Below are positions 16,620 through 26,300 of a DNA stretch of 64,000 bases, piece after piece. The stretch spans positions 124,001 to 188,000 of the forward strand of contig NZ_JBHSTP010000003.1 of the NCBI RefSeq assembly GCF_042660285.1, written 5' to 3'. The notes under the pieces are model-generated. The model ran no database searches and was not told where the DNA came from. It saw only the letters and a list, made by a program, of their open reading frames with translations. A program made the position numbers and the translations under genes. Every line of letters starts with the position of its first letter. The stretch's first letter is position 1. Source of the DNA: Luethyella okanaganae (lineage in GTDB: Bacteria; Actinomycetota; Actinomycetes; Actinomycetales; Microbacteriaceae).

Positions 16620-17284
16620 CGGCGAGGGTACTGCCGAGCGGAGACCGCGCGATCCTCGTCGAGTGCGGCTCCCTCGACGAGGTGCTCGCGCTCGGCGACC
16701 GCTTGCGGGACTCCTGGCGTGATGGGATCGTCGACGTCGTCCCTGCGGCGCGCACGGTTCTCGTGTCGGTCGATCCGGCCCGGCTTCCGCTCGACACCGC
16801 CCGGTCCTGGCTAGCCGGTCTGGCAATGGACGGCGCCGGTGGCACGGCCGGAGCGCGCGCGCCCGTGCCCGTCGCGCCGGCCGTGGCGCGTGCGACCCCG
16901 GCTCCGACCGTCACCATCGAGGTGCGCTACGACGGGGAAGACCTCGACGAGGTGGCCGGCCTGCTCGGCTCGAGCCCGGCAGAGGTCGTGGCCCTGCACA
17001 CCGGCTCCGTCTGGCGGGTCGCCTTCTGCGGCTTCGCGCCCGGCTTCGCCTACCTCGTGACCGACCACGACAACCTCGTCGTACCGAGACGCGGTGTCCC
17101 GCGCACCCGGGTCCCCGCCGGGGCGGTAGGACTGGCCGGGGTGTTCAGCGGGGTCTATCCTCGGGAGTCGCCCGGCGGATGGCAGCTCATCGGCCGGACC
17201 GACGCGGTGCTGTGGGATGCGGCATCCGACCGCCCGGCGCTGCTGGCGCCCGGCACCGTCGTGCGTTTCCGGAGCATCGGATGA
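16616..17284 (+). CDS. pxpB: 5-oxoprolinase subunit B (KipI-like allophanate hydrolase subunit 1)
   Basis: A 222-residue member of the carboxyltransferase C/D family, with the characteristic FCGFAPGFAYLV, RRGVPRTRVPAGAVG and YPRESPGGWQLIGRT motifs. It works with PxpA and PxpC in 5-oxoproline hydrolysis. Its start overlaps pxpA and its stop overlaps pxpC (ATGA both times), so the three subunits are translationally coupled. Confidence 0.93.
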   Translation: MTARVLPSGDRAILVECGSLDEVLALGDRLRDSWRDGIVDVVPAARTVLVSVDPARLPLDTARSWLAGLAMDGAGGTAGARAPVPVAPAVARATPAPTVTIEVRYDGEDLDEVAGLLGSSPAEVVALHTGSVWRVAFCGFAPGFAYLVTDHDNLVVPRRGVPRTRVPAGAVGLAGVFSGVYPRESPGGWQLIGRTDAVLWDAASDRPALLAPGTVVRFRSIG

Positions 17285-18150
17285 GCGCGCTGCATGTGCT
17301 CGAGGCCGGCCCGCTCACCCTCGTGCAGGATCTCGGTCGCCCCGGCCACGCGGCGATCGGGGTGAGCCCGTCTGGGGCGCTCGATCGTGCCTCGCTGCGC
17401 CTGGCCAACCGGCTCGTCGGCAACGCCGAAGGAGCGGCGGCGTTCGAGATCGCCGTCGGTGGATTCGCGGCGCGCTTCGACGGTGTCGCCTGGGTCGCCG
17501 TCACGGGCGCGTGGGGGAGCGTCGAGGTCGACGGGCGGTCGTTGGCTCCGGATGTCGCGACGCCCGTCGCCGCGGGGTCGGAGCTGCGCTTCGGCGTGGC
17601 ACGTCGCGGTCTCCGCTACTATCTCGCCGTGCGCGGCGGACTCGAGGTGCCCACGGTTCTCGGGTCTCGTTCCCGCGACACCCTGTCGGGTCTCGGGCCT
17701 GACCCTGCCGCCGTTGGTGACGTGTTCGCCATCGGGAGTGCACCGACCGGCGGCATCCCCCTCGTCGACGCGATGACGATCGGGCCGCCCGACGACGGCG
17801 TCGCGACGATCGGACTCACCCCTGGGCCGCGGGCGGATTGGGTCTCGACCGCGACACTCGAACGGCTTTTCGACCAGCCGTGGACGATCTCGACGCAGTC
17901 GAACAGGGTCGGCGCACGCCTCGACGGCCGACCGCTCGAACGACTCGATCGCGGCGAGTTGCCGAGCGAGGGCATGGTGGCCGGCTCCGTGCAGCTGTCG
18001 CCGTCCGGCCTGCCGACGGTGTTGCTTGCCGACCACCCGGTCACGGGTGGGTATCCGGTGATCGCCGTCGTCGCGGATGCATCGCTCGACGTCTTCGGTC
18101 AGCTGAGGCCGGGGCAGCAGCTGCGCTTCCGGCACGCCCGCCCGCTCTGA
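17281..18150 (+). CDS. pxpC: 5-oxoprolinase subunit C (KipA-like allophanate hydrolase subunit 2)
   Basis: A 289-residue biotin-dependent-carboxylase-like domain protein (AHS2 family). The motifs LTLVQDLGRPGHAAIGV and GALDRASLRLANRLVGN at the N terminus, SNRVGARLDG near residue 207, and HPVTGGYPVIAVV near the C terminus are typical. The ATG overlaps the pxpB stop. It completes 5-oxoprolinase and is the last gene of this operon, facing a convergent gene 36 bases away. Confidence 0.93.
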   Translation: MSALHVLEAGPLTLVQDLGRPGHAAIGVSPSGALDRASLRLANRLVGNAEGAAAFEIAVGGFAARFDGVAWVAVTGAWGSVEVDGRSLAPDVATPVAAGSELRFGVARRGLRYYLAVRGGLEVPTVLGSRSRDTLSGLGPDPAAVGDVFAIGSAPTGGIPLVDAMTIGPPDDGVATIGLTPGPRADWVSTATLERLFDQPWTISTQSNRVGARLDGRPLERLDRGELPSEGMVAGSVQLSPSGLPTVLLADHPVTGGYPVIAVVADASLDVFGQLRPGQQLRFRHARPL

Positions 18151-18186
18151 CCGACGACCGCTCGCCTCCCGCTAGGCAGGCCGCGC

Positions 18187-19125
18187 TCAGCCGCCCGGTT
18201 TCGCCAGGAACACCGAACGCGCGGGAGGCGGAGACGGAACTGCCGTCGCATCCGTCACGATACGGGCGCCTGCGACGAAGTTGTCGAGTTCGCGCCCGTT
18301 CACGAGCTTTGCCTGCGCCGGATCGGCCGCGAGCAATCGCGGCAACCGCTCGAACGGCAACTCGCCGATTCCTGCGAACATGACGACGTTGCCGAAGCGT
18401 CTTGCCTTGAGCATCTGGGTGTCGGTCGCAATGGCAACGTGCGGGAACACGCTGCGTAGCGTCGCGGCCTGGCCGCGCGCGAAGGCGAGGCCCGCGCCAT
18501 CCGCCACGTTGACGGCGAGGATTCCCCGCGGAGAGAGCAGGGGAAGGGCGAGCCGGTAGAACTCCTGGCTCGTCACATGGGCCGGCGTGCGCGCACCGGA
18601 GAAGATGTCGACGACGAGCACGTCGACGGCGCCGTGCAGTCCCGGCGGGAGCGTGCCGAGCACCTCGCGGGCGTCTCCGTGACGGACGCGGATCTGCGCC
18701 CCCCGTGGCAGGGGGAGGTGGTCGCGCACGAACTCGACGAGGTCGCTCTCGAGCTCGACGACCTGCTGCCGCGACCCGGGTCGCTTCGCGGCGATGTAGC
18801 GTGGCAGCGTGAGCGCTCCGGCGCCGAGGTGCACGGCTGTCACAGCCTCACCATCGGGGGCGACGAGGTCGATCGCATGCCCGATCCGCCGCACGTACTC
18901 GAAGTTCAGCACGCCGGGATCGTTCACCTCGACGTTGGACTGCGGGGTGCCGTCGACCATGAGGGTCCAGGATCCCTGGTTCTGTCGCGACTCCTCGAGC
19001 CGGGCGCGGAAGCCGCTGGCGGCGAGGGTCCGCTCTGGCGGCCGCTCGTCGTCGCGCGCGGTGGCGCCCCTCTTTCGCGGTCTCGACACCTCGTGCTCCT
19101 CCGGTCGTCGGCTGATGCGGTCCAC
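18187..19125 (-). CDS. Spermidine synthase-like methyltransferase-fold protein (paralogue 1)
   Basis: A protein of up to 312 residues with the spermidine-synthase/class I methyltransferase Rossmann core: VTAVHLGAGALTLPRYIA (nucleotide-binding loop), QQVVELESDLVEFV, HGDAREVL and VDVLVVDIFSG. The N-terminal 50 residues are polar and basic and may not all be translated; an in-frame GTG at 19089 is an alternative start. These actinobacterial proteins lack proof of aminopropyl transfer. It lies three bases after a paralogue on the same strand, which suggests a tandem duplication. Confidence 0.75.
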   Translation of the reverse strand: MDRISRRPEEHEVSRPRKRGATARDDERPPERTLAASGFRARLEESRQNQGSWTLMVDGTPQSNVEVNDPGVLNFEYVRRIGHAIDLVAPDGEAVTAVHLGAGALTLPRYIAAKRPGSRQQVVELESDLVEFVRDHLPLPRGAQIRVRHGDAREVLGTLPPGLHGAVDVLVVDIFSGARTPAHVTSQEFYRLALPLLSPRGILAVNVADGAGLAFARGQAATLRSVFPHVAIATDTQMLKARRFGNVVMFAGIGELPFERLPRLLAADPAQAKLVNGRELDNFVAGARIVTDATAVPSPPPARSVFLAKPGG

Positions 19126-19128
19126 AGG

Positions 19129-19908
19129 CTACCCGAACTGGTCGAGCACGGCGGCGAGCTCGGCGCCGGAGAGGGTCTCGCTCGGATGCGGGCCGAGTGC
19201 GCCCAGTCGGGGCAGCCAGTCGACGAACGTCGTGGCGGAGGAACCGAGAAGCACGACGTTCCCCGCCTCCTCGCCGGCGAGCACGCGGGGAGTGCCGAGA
19301 GCGGCGAGCTGCGGGATCGCGACCCCGAGCGCCCTGCCCTGCGCGCGGGTCCGCTCAAGCGATGGGCCGTCCGCCACGTTGACGGCGACCACCCCCTCGG
19401 GGGCGAGCAGTCCGACGAGTTCGCGGAGGAAGCCGGGGTCTGCGATGTAGGGCGGCGGGACGAGCCCGTCGTAGACGTCCACGACCACGAGCTGAGCGGT
19501 CCCGGCCGTCCGTACGGTTCCGGTGGTTCCGGTGGCGAGTCTGCGCACGGCTGCCATGGCGTCGTCGAAGATGAAGCGAATGTCGGCGCCAGCCGGCAGC
19601 GGCATCCGCCCGAGCACCCGCTCGGTGAGCTCCCGGTCGAGCTCGACGACGGTCTGCACCGATCCGGGCCTGGTCGCCGCGATGTAGCGCGGAAGGGTGA
19701 GTCCGCCGCCGCCCAGGTGCAGCGCCGTGATCGGCCGCCCCACCTCGGCCAGGAGGTCGATCACGTGACCGATGCGACGAACGTACTCGAACGCCAGGTG
19801 CCGTGGATCGGCGGGGTTCACATGCGACTGCGGGATGCCGGCGGATGTCACCGTGAATCCACCGGGCGTGAACGGATCGGGTTCGATCATCGTCCCCTCG
19901 TCGCCCAT
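19129..19908 (-). CDS. Spermidine synthase-like methyltransferase-fold protein (paralogue 2)
   Basis: A 259-residue paralogue of the neighbouring gene. It shares the sequence order ITALHLGGGGLTLPRYIAA, VVELDRELTERVL, AQLVVVDVYDG and a C-terminal half of similar layout (VVAVNVADGPSLERTRAQGRAL). It is shorter at the N terminus. An ATG six codons in (MIEPDP) is an alternative start. The two genes form a likely operon with almost no gap. Substrate is unknown. Confidence 0.75.
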   Translation of the reverse strand: MGDEGTMIEPDPFTPGGFTVTSAGIPQSHVNPADPRHLAFEYVRRIGHVIDLLAEVGRPITALHLGGGGLTLPRYIAATRPGSVQTVVELDRELTERVLGRMPLPAGADIRFIFDDAMAAVRRLATGTTGTVRTAGTAQLVVVDVYDGLVPPPYIADPGFLRELVGLLAPEGVVAVNVADGPSLERTRAQGRALGVAIPQLAALGTPRVLAGEEAGNVVLLGSSATTFVDWLPRLGALGPHPSETLSGAELAAVLDQFG

Positions 19909-20001
19909 CCCTCGACATTAGTCGTGCCGAGACCGCGCCGGATGAGGCCGTTCCCCGTCCGGTGATTCATCGCATCCGTGACGAGCGGCTAGTCTGGACG
20001 A

Positions 20002-20080
20002 GTGACACGGGGTGCCTCCCATGAGGCTGAGATCACACCCGTAGAACCTGATCTAGTTCGTGCTAGCGAAGGGATGTCGC
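20002..20080 (+). ncRNA. TPP (THI-box) riboswitch
   Basis: The conserved thiamine pyrophosphate aptamer elements are present in order: GGGGTGCC, GGCTGAGATCACACCC, GTAGAACCTGATC, then a short CTAG-loop-CTAG stem and GCGAAGGGA. The P1 stem can form between GTGACA (20002-20007) and TGTCGC (20075-20080), with one G-U pair. The aptamer ends two bases before the chosen thiM ATG and contains its only Shine-Dalgarno-like sequence (GAAGGGA, 20068-20074), which points to translational repression by TPP. Confidence 0.95.
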
Positions 20081-20082
20081 GG

Positions 20083-20895
20083 ATGAGTATTCGCACGCCG
20101 CAGCACCATGTCTCCACGTCCGCCGCGCTGCTCGATGAACTGCGCTCGCTCACACCGCTCGTGCAATCGATCACGAACGTCGTCGTGACGAATTTCACCG
20201 CCAACGTCCTCCTCGCGATCGGAGCGGCGCCCGCCATGGTGGACATCCCCACCGAGGCCGGTCCCTTCGCCCGCGTGGCTTCCGGTGTGCTCGTGAACCT
20301 TGGCACGCCACACGCCGAGCCGCGCGAGGCCATGGTCGAGGCGGCGACGGCGGCCGGTCAGGCCGGAACGCCCTGGGTGCTCGACCCGGTCGCAATCGGT
20401 TCATTGCCGGTGCGCACGGCCCTCGCTCGTGAGCTGCTGAACCTCCGGCCCGACATCGTGCGCGGGAACGCCTCTGAGGTGATCGCCCTCGCAGGGCTCG
20501 GAGGAGGCGGTCGGGGCGTGGATGCGACGGACGACCCCGAGAGCGCACTCGAGGCGGCGACTCGCATCGCCCGCGACTACGGCTCCATCGTCGCCGTCTC
20601 AGGGGCGACGGATGTCATCACCGACGGCGATTCGGTCGTGCGGGTGAGCAACGGACATCTATGGCTCACGGCCGTCACGGGCGGCGGATGCGCGCTCGGC
20701 GCTGTCATGGCCGGGTTCGCGTCGCTCGACGACGACAGGCTCGCGACGACCGTCGCCGCAACCGCCGTCTACACAGTCGCGGCGGAACTCGCCGCCTCGG
20801 ACGCCAACGGTCCCGGCAGTTTCGTGCCGGCGTTCCTCGACTCCCTGCACCTCGTCGACGCCACGACGCTCCGCGCCCGGGCGGTGATCGCATGA
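20083..20895 (+). CDS. thiM: Hydroxyethylthiazole kinase
   Basis: A 270-residue ThiM that phosphorylates 4-methyl-5-(2-hydroxyethyl)thiazole for thiamine salvage. Motifs: PLVQSITNVVVTNFTANVLLAIGA at the N terminus, WVLDPVAIGSLPVR, and ATP-site VTGGGCALGAVMAGF near the C terminus. The ATG at 20083 follows the riboswitch; a GTG at 20002 and an ATG at 20074 in the same frame lie inside the aptamer and are unlikely starts. It overlaps thiE by ATGA. Confidence 0.93.
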   Translation: MSIRTPQHHVSTSAALLDELRSLTPLVQSITNVVVTNFTANVLLAIGAAPAMVDIPTEAGPFARVASGVLVNLGTPHAEPREAMVEAATAAGQAGTPWVLDPVAIGSLPVRTALARELLNLRPDIVRGNASEVIALAGLGGGGRGVDATDDPESALEAATRIARDYGSIVAVSGATDVITDGDSVVRVSNGHLWLTAVTGGGCALGAVMAGFASLDDDRLATTVAATAVYTVAAELAASDANGPGSFVPAFLDSLHLVDATTLRARAVIA

Positions 20896-21572
20896 CGGCG
20901 ACGACCCGGCCGCGCCGCGCGAGACTCGACCTCAGCGTCTACCTCGTCACAGACGCCGCGCTCTGCGGTCGCCGTGGCGTGCTCGAGGTGGTCCGCGGCG
21001 CTGTCGCCGGAGGGGCGACCGTCGTGCAGCTGCGCGACAAGGCGGCCAGTGCGCGCGAGCTCTTCGATCTGACCGTCGCAGCCCATGAGGTGGTCGCGGG
21101 ACGAGCGACGCTCGTCGTCGACGATCGTGTCGACGTCTATCTCGCGGCGCGGGCCGCCGGAGCGGCGGTCGACGGCGTGCACATCGGGCAGGGCGATCTG
21201 CCTGTGACGCAGACCAGGGCGCTGATCGGCCCGCATGCCGTGCTCGGACTCACCGCGAACACCACCGGCCAGTTGCAACTCGTCGACTGTCTTCCCCCTG
21301 GGACGGTCGACTACCTCGGCGTCGGGGTGATCCGTCCCACCGCGACCAAACCCGACCATCCGGCGCCGCTCGGCGTCGACGGATTCGCCCGCCTCACAGC
21401 GCAGACCGGCTTGCCCTGCGTGGCGATCGGCGGTGTCGGCGCGGGCGACGCGGCGGCGCTCCGGATGGCCGGCGCCGCCGGTATCGCCGTCGTCTCGGCG
21501 ATCTGTGCCGCGGACGACCCTGAAGCGGCGAGCCGTGAGCTTCGCGAGGCATGGACGGCGGCCGGAGCATGA
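20892..21572 (+). CDS. thiE: Thiamine-phosphate synthase
   Basis: A 226-residue TIM-barrel enzyme that joins the thiazole and pyrimidine phosphates. Recognisable segments are GGATVVQLRDKAA (pyrimidine diphosphate site), VDGVHIGQGDLPV, LGLTANT, LGVGVIRPTATKPDH and the phosphate loop IGGVGAGDAAALRMAGAAG. The GVIRPTATK loop replaces the more usual GPIFPTxTK. The start and stop both overlap the neighbours by ATGA, so it is part of the riboswitch-controlled thi operon. Confidence 0.93.
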   Translation: MTATTRPRRARLDLSVYLVTDAALCGRRGVLEVVRGAVAGGATVVQLRDKAASARELFDLTVAAHEVVAGRATLVVDDRVDVYLAARAAGAAVDGVHIGQGDLPVTQTRALIGPHAVLGLTANTTGQLQLVDCLPPGTVDYLGVGVIRPTATKPDHPAPLGVDGFARLTAQTGLPCVAIGGVGAGDAAALRMAGAAGIAVVSAICAADDPEAASRELREAWTAAGA

Positions 21573-23098
21573 GCCGGGCTCCCGACGTCGACGGCCCGCG
21601 CATCCCGCGCGTTCTGAGCATCGCGGGGACCGATCCGAGCGGCGGGGCCGGCATTCAGGCCGATCTCAAGAGCATCGCCGCGAACGGCGGCTACGGCATG
21701 GCTGTGGTCTCGGCGCTCGTAGCCCAGAACACCCGCGGGGTGCGGAGCGTGCACACGCCGCCGGTCGGCTTCCTGCGCGAACAGCTCGAGGCCGTGAGCG
21801 ACGACATCGCGATCGACGCGGTGAAGATCGGCATGCTCGGCAGCGTCTCCGTCGTCGAGGCGGTGCGGTCCTGGCTGGTCTCGAATCCCGTCGACCGCGT
21901 CGTGCTCGACCCGGTGATGATCGCGACGAGCGGCGACCGCCTGCTCGACGCCGACGCCGAAGATGCGGTGCGTGCACTGCTGCCGCTCGTCGATCTGGTG
22001 ACCCCGAACCTGGCGGAGCTCGCCGTGCTCTCGGGCGAAGCCGTTGCCGAGATCTGGGAGGATGCACTCGCGCAGGCGCTCCGGGTCTCGGCTGCCGGGC
22101 GGGTGACGGTCCTCGTGAAGGGCGGGCATCTCTCAGGGAGCAGCTCTCCGGACGCCCTGGTCGACGCGACCGGGTCGCTCCGCGATGGGCGCACGGTCGT
22201 CGAGGTGGCCGGGGAGCGGGTGGACACCAGGAACACGCACGGCACCGGATGCTCGCTCTCGAGCGCCATGGCCACCCTCGGTGTGCGATTCGGCGCCTGG
22301 GAACCGGCGCTCCTGCACGCGAAACAGTGGCTCACCGAGAGCCTCCTGCACTCCGACGAACTCCACGTCGGCTCCGGCAACGGGCCGATCAACCATTTCG
22401 CGACCCTTTGGGCGACAGCGACAGCGCACGACACACGCACCGTGACCGATTCCTGGTGGAAGGACATCGCCGCGGTGAGGTGCCGGATCGACGAGCTACC
22501 GCTCGTGCGGGGGTTGGCCGATGGCACCCTGGACGGGGCCGTCTTCGGCGACTACCTCGCACAGGACGCGCTCTACCTGCGGGATTACTCCCGGGTGCTC
22601 GCGGCGGCGAGTCAGCGTGCGCCGAGCGCCGAGGAGCAGGTGTTCTGGGCGGACTGCGCGAGCGGCGCGATCACCGCCGAGATGGAGCTGCATCGCACGT
22701 GGCTCGCCGAGCACCGTCGGGCGGATGACGTTCCGCGCGCAGAGACCCCTCCGTCTCGCGCGACGAGCGCCTACGTCAATCATCTGCTCGCGCTCGTCGC
22801 GCGCGGCGACTACGGCGTGCTCGTCGCCGGGCTGCTCCCCTGCTTCTGGATCTATCATGACCTGGGAGCACGGCTGCTGAAGCACTCGCACACCGGGCAT
22901 CCGTATGCCGCCTGGCTGGACACCTACTCCGATCCCGCGTTCGCCGAGGTGAACAGGCGTGCCATCGAGATCGTCGGGGCCGTCGGCGCTCGGGCATCGC
23001 ACGATCTGCGTGAACGGATGCGGCGTGCTTTCGTCCTCTCCGCGGAGCACGAGGAGGCGTTCTTCGCCGACCCCTTCGACAGGCTCTCAAGGGCCTGA
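21569..23098 (+). CDS. thiD: Fused hydroxymethylpyrimidine (phosphate) kinase - TenA thiaminase II
   Basis: A 509-residue bifunctional protein. Residues about 10-265 are ThiD: GTDPSGGAGIQADLK, VVLDPVMIATSG, VTPNLAELAVLSG and the GTGCSLSSAMA anion hole. Residues about 290-505 are TenA/Thi-4: FGDYLAQDALYLRDYSRVLA and ADCASGAI, with the conserved cysteine in LLPCFWIYHDLG (Cys425). ThiD phosphorylates HMP and HMP-P. TenA-type domains hydrolyse aminopyrimidine thiamine breakdown products, so the fusion would salvage and re-use pyrimidine. It is the last gene of the thi operon. Confidence 0.92.
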   Translation: MSRAPDVDGPRIPRVLSIAGTDPSGGAGIQADLKSIAANGGYGMAVVSALVAQNTRGVRSVHTPPVGFLREQLEAVSDDIAIDAVKIGMLGSVSVVEAVRSWLVSNPVDRVVLDPVMIATSGDRLLDADAEDAVRALLPLVDLVTPNLAELAVLSGEAVAEIWEDALAQALRVSAAGRVTVLVKGGHLSGSSSPDALVDATGSLRDGRTVVEVAGERVDTRNTHGTGCSLSSAMATLGVRFGAWEPALLHAKQWLTESLLHSDELHVGSGNGPINHFATLWATATAHDTRTVTDSWWKDIAAVRCRIDELPLVRGLADGTLDGAVFGDYLAQDALYLRDYSRVLAAASQRAPSAEEQVFWADCASGAITAEMELHRTWLAEHRRADDVPRAETPPSRATSAYVNHLLALVARGDYGVLVAGLLPCFWIYHDLGARLLKHSHTGHPYAAWLDTYSDPAFAEVNRRAIEIVGAVGARASHDLRERMRRAFVLSAEHEEAFFADPFDRLSRA

Positions 23099-23345
23099 TC
23101 GAGGTTCCGGGGCATCCGGCGCCTGGTTATACCGGAGATATCGAAAGAGGTCAAGGAATGAGTGGACACGACGCGTCAAAAGTCATATAGTTGTTCTTTG
23201 CGCTCCCAGACATAACTATGCCTTCATATTGCGGTCGGCCCGTGTGGCCTGGTTCTTTTCCAGGGCACAACGCACCATAGCGTCTGTGGAGTTCTCCTAC
23301 TACTGATAGTAACTAGGCCCGACGGGGTCCACGGAGGTTATTTCC
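23099..23345. promoter_or_regulatory. rpoB leader and promoter region
   Basis: A 247-base AT-richer gap before rpoB. TTGTTC near 23191 with TAACTA/AACTAT 16-17 bases further is a possible but weak promoter. A strong GGAGG (23333-23337) serves the rpoB TTG start. No short gene is supported. Confidence 0.35.
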
Positions 23346-26300
23346 TTGGCTGCTGCGCGCAACGCAACCACCAACTCACCCAAGAACGGCCGCTCAGCAG
23401 GGCGTCTCTCGTTCGCAAAGATCACCGACACTCTCACTGTGCCCGACCTGCTCGCTCTGCAGACGGAGAGCTTCGACTGGCTCGTGGGCAACGACGCGTG
23501 GAAGGCTCGCGTCGCAGAAGCGAAGGCGTCCGGTCGTCAGGACCTGCCGGAGAAGACCGGCCTCGACGAGATCTTCGAGGAGATCTCACCGATCGAGGAC
23601 CTCGGCGAGACGATGCAGCTCAGCTTCACCAATCCCGAGCTCGAGCCGGAGAAGTACACGATCGACGAGTGCAAGGAAAAGGGCAAGACCTATTCCGCGC
23701 CGCTCTACGTGAACGCCGAGTTCATGAACCACCTCACGGGCGAGATCAAGACGCAGACCGTGTTCATGGGCGATTTTCCGCTTATGACCCCCAAGGGCAC
23801 CTTCGTGATCAACGGCACCGAGCGTGTCGTCGTCTCGCAGCTCGTGCGCTCACCGGGCGTCTACTTCGAGCGTCAGCAGGAGAAGACCTCCGACAAGGAC
23901 ATCTACTCTGCGCGCGTCATCCCGAGCCGCGGAGCCTGGCTCGAGTTCGAGATCGACAAGCGCGACCAGGTCGGCGTGCGCATCGACCGCAAGCGCAAGC
24001 AGTCCGTCACCGTCTTCCTCAAGGCCCTCGGCCTGACGAGCGAGGAGATCCTCGAGGAGTTCAAGGGCTTCGCCTCGATCGAGCTCACCCTCGAGAAGGA
24101 CGCCATCCTCACCAAGGAGGAGGCACTCAAGGACATCTACCGCAAACTGCGTCCGGGCGAGCAGGTGGCCGCCGAGGCCGCGCGGGCGTTGCTCGACAAC
24201 TTCTACTTCAACCCCAAGCGTTACGACCTGGCCAAGGTCGGGCGTTACAAGATCAACAACAAGCTCGGCCTCGAGGCTCCGCTGACCGACTCGGTTCTGA
24301 CCGTGCAGGACGTCATCGCGACGATCAAGTACCTCGTCGCGCTGCACGACAACCAGGCCACCATCCGCGGCACTCGCGGAGGCAAGACCGTGGACATCCG
24401 CCTCGACGTCGACGACATCGACAACTTCGGCAACCGTCGCATCCGCGCCGTCGGCGAGCTCATCCAGAACCAGGTGCGCACCGGACTCTCCCGCATGGAG
24501 CGTGTCGTCCGCGAGCGCATGACCACGCAGGACATCGAGGCGATCACCCCGCAGACCCTGATCAACGTGCGCCCGGTCGTCGCCGCGATCAAGGAGTTCT
24601 TCGGAACCTCGCAGCTCTCCCAGTTCATGGACCAGAACAACCCGCTCGCGGGTCTCACGCACAAGCGCCGCCTCTCGGCGCTCGGCCCCGGTGGTCTCTC
24701 CCGCGACCGCGCCGGCGTCGAGGTGCGAGACGTCCACCCCTCGCACTACGGGCGCATGTGCCCGATCGAGACCCCGGAAGGCCCGAACATCGGCCTGATC
24801 GGTTCGCTCGCCTCGTTCGCGCGCATCAACTCCTTCGGTTTCATCGAGACCCCGTACCGCCGTGTCGTCAAGGGCAAGGTCACCTCGGACATCGACTACC
24901 TCACCGCGATGGAGGAGGACGACTACATCGTCGCCCAGGCCAACGCGCCGCTCAAGGCCGACGGCCACTTCCAGGAGGACCGCGTTCTCGCCCGCAAGAA
25001 GGGCGGTGAGGTCGACCTGTTCCCAGCCGGCGAGATCGGCTACATGGACGTCTCGCCGCGCCAGATGGTGTCTGTCGCGACCTCCCTCATCCCCTTCCTC
25101 GAGCACGACGACGCGAACCGTGCGCTCATGGGTGCGAACATGCAGCGCCAGGCCGTTCCTCTGTTGCGCAGCGACAGCCCGCTCGTCGGAACCGGCATGG
25201 AGGGCTACGCCGCCATCGACGCCGGTGACGTGCTCACCGCCGACAAGGCCGGTGTCGTCGCCGAGGTTTCGGCAGACGCCGTCACCGTTCAGCTCGACGA
25301 GGGCGGGACGCAGAGCTACTACCTGCGCAAGTTCGATCGCTCCAATCAGGGCACGTCCTACAACCACCGCGTCATCGTCAACGCCGGCGACCGCATCGAG
25401 GTCGGCGAGGTCATCGCCGACGGTCCTGCGACCGACAACGGCGAGCTGGCGCTCGGCAAGAACCTCCTCGTGGCGTTCATGCCGTGGGAGGGCCACAACT
25501 TCGAGGACGCCATCATCCTGAGCCAGAACCTGGTGAAGGACGACGTCCTCTCCTCGATCCACATCGAGGAGTACGACGTGGACGCTCGCGACACGAAGCT
25601 CGGCAAGGAAGAGATCACCCGTGACCTTCCGAACGTGAGCCCGGACCTGCTGGCCGACCTCGACGAGCGCGGGATCATCCGCATCGGCGCAGAGGTGCGC
25701 CCCGGCGACATCCTCGTCGGCAAGGTCACACCGAAGGGCGAGACCGAGCTCAGCGCCGAGGAGCGTCTGTTGCGCGCGATCTTCAACGAGAAGAGCCGAG
25801 AGGTGCGCGACACCTCGCTCAAGGTCCCGCACGGCGAGCAAGGTACCATCATCGGTGTCAAGGTCTTCGACGCGGACAACGACGACGAGCTCGGATCCGG
25901 TGTCAACCAGCGCGTCGTGGTCTACATCGCGCAGAAGCGCAAGATCACCGAGGGCGACAAGCTCGCCGGCCGGCACGGCAACAAGGGCGTCATCTCCAAG
26001 ATCCTGCCGGTCGAGGACATGCCGTTCCTCGCCGACGGGACCCCGGTCGACGTCATCCTCAACCCGCTCGGCATCCCTGGCCGCATGAACTTCGGCCAGG
26101 TGCTGGAGACGCACCTCGGATGGGTCGCCAAGCAGGGCTGGAAGGTCGAGGGCAACCCGGCGTGGGCCAAGAAGCTCCCCAAGGACGCGCACGAGGCCGC
26201 ACCGGGCACCAAGGTCGCGACCCCGGTGTTCGACGGCGCGCTCGAGGAGGAGATCGCTGGTCTGCTCGACGCCACGACGCTCACGCGTGACGGCGACCGC

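Noticed and set aside
15750..16826. Extension of the PQQ-type dehydrogenase frame over the pxpA/pxpB genes
   Set aside because: The lipoprotein signal peptide fixes the start near 15749 or 15731; the extension is antisense to clear pxp genes.
20002..20082. thiM start at the GTG at 20002
   Set aside because: This codon lies in the P1 stem of the TPP aptamer; the residues encoded there are riboswitch sequence and not part of the ThiM family.
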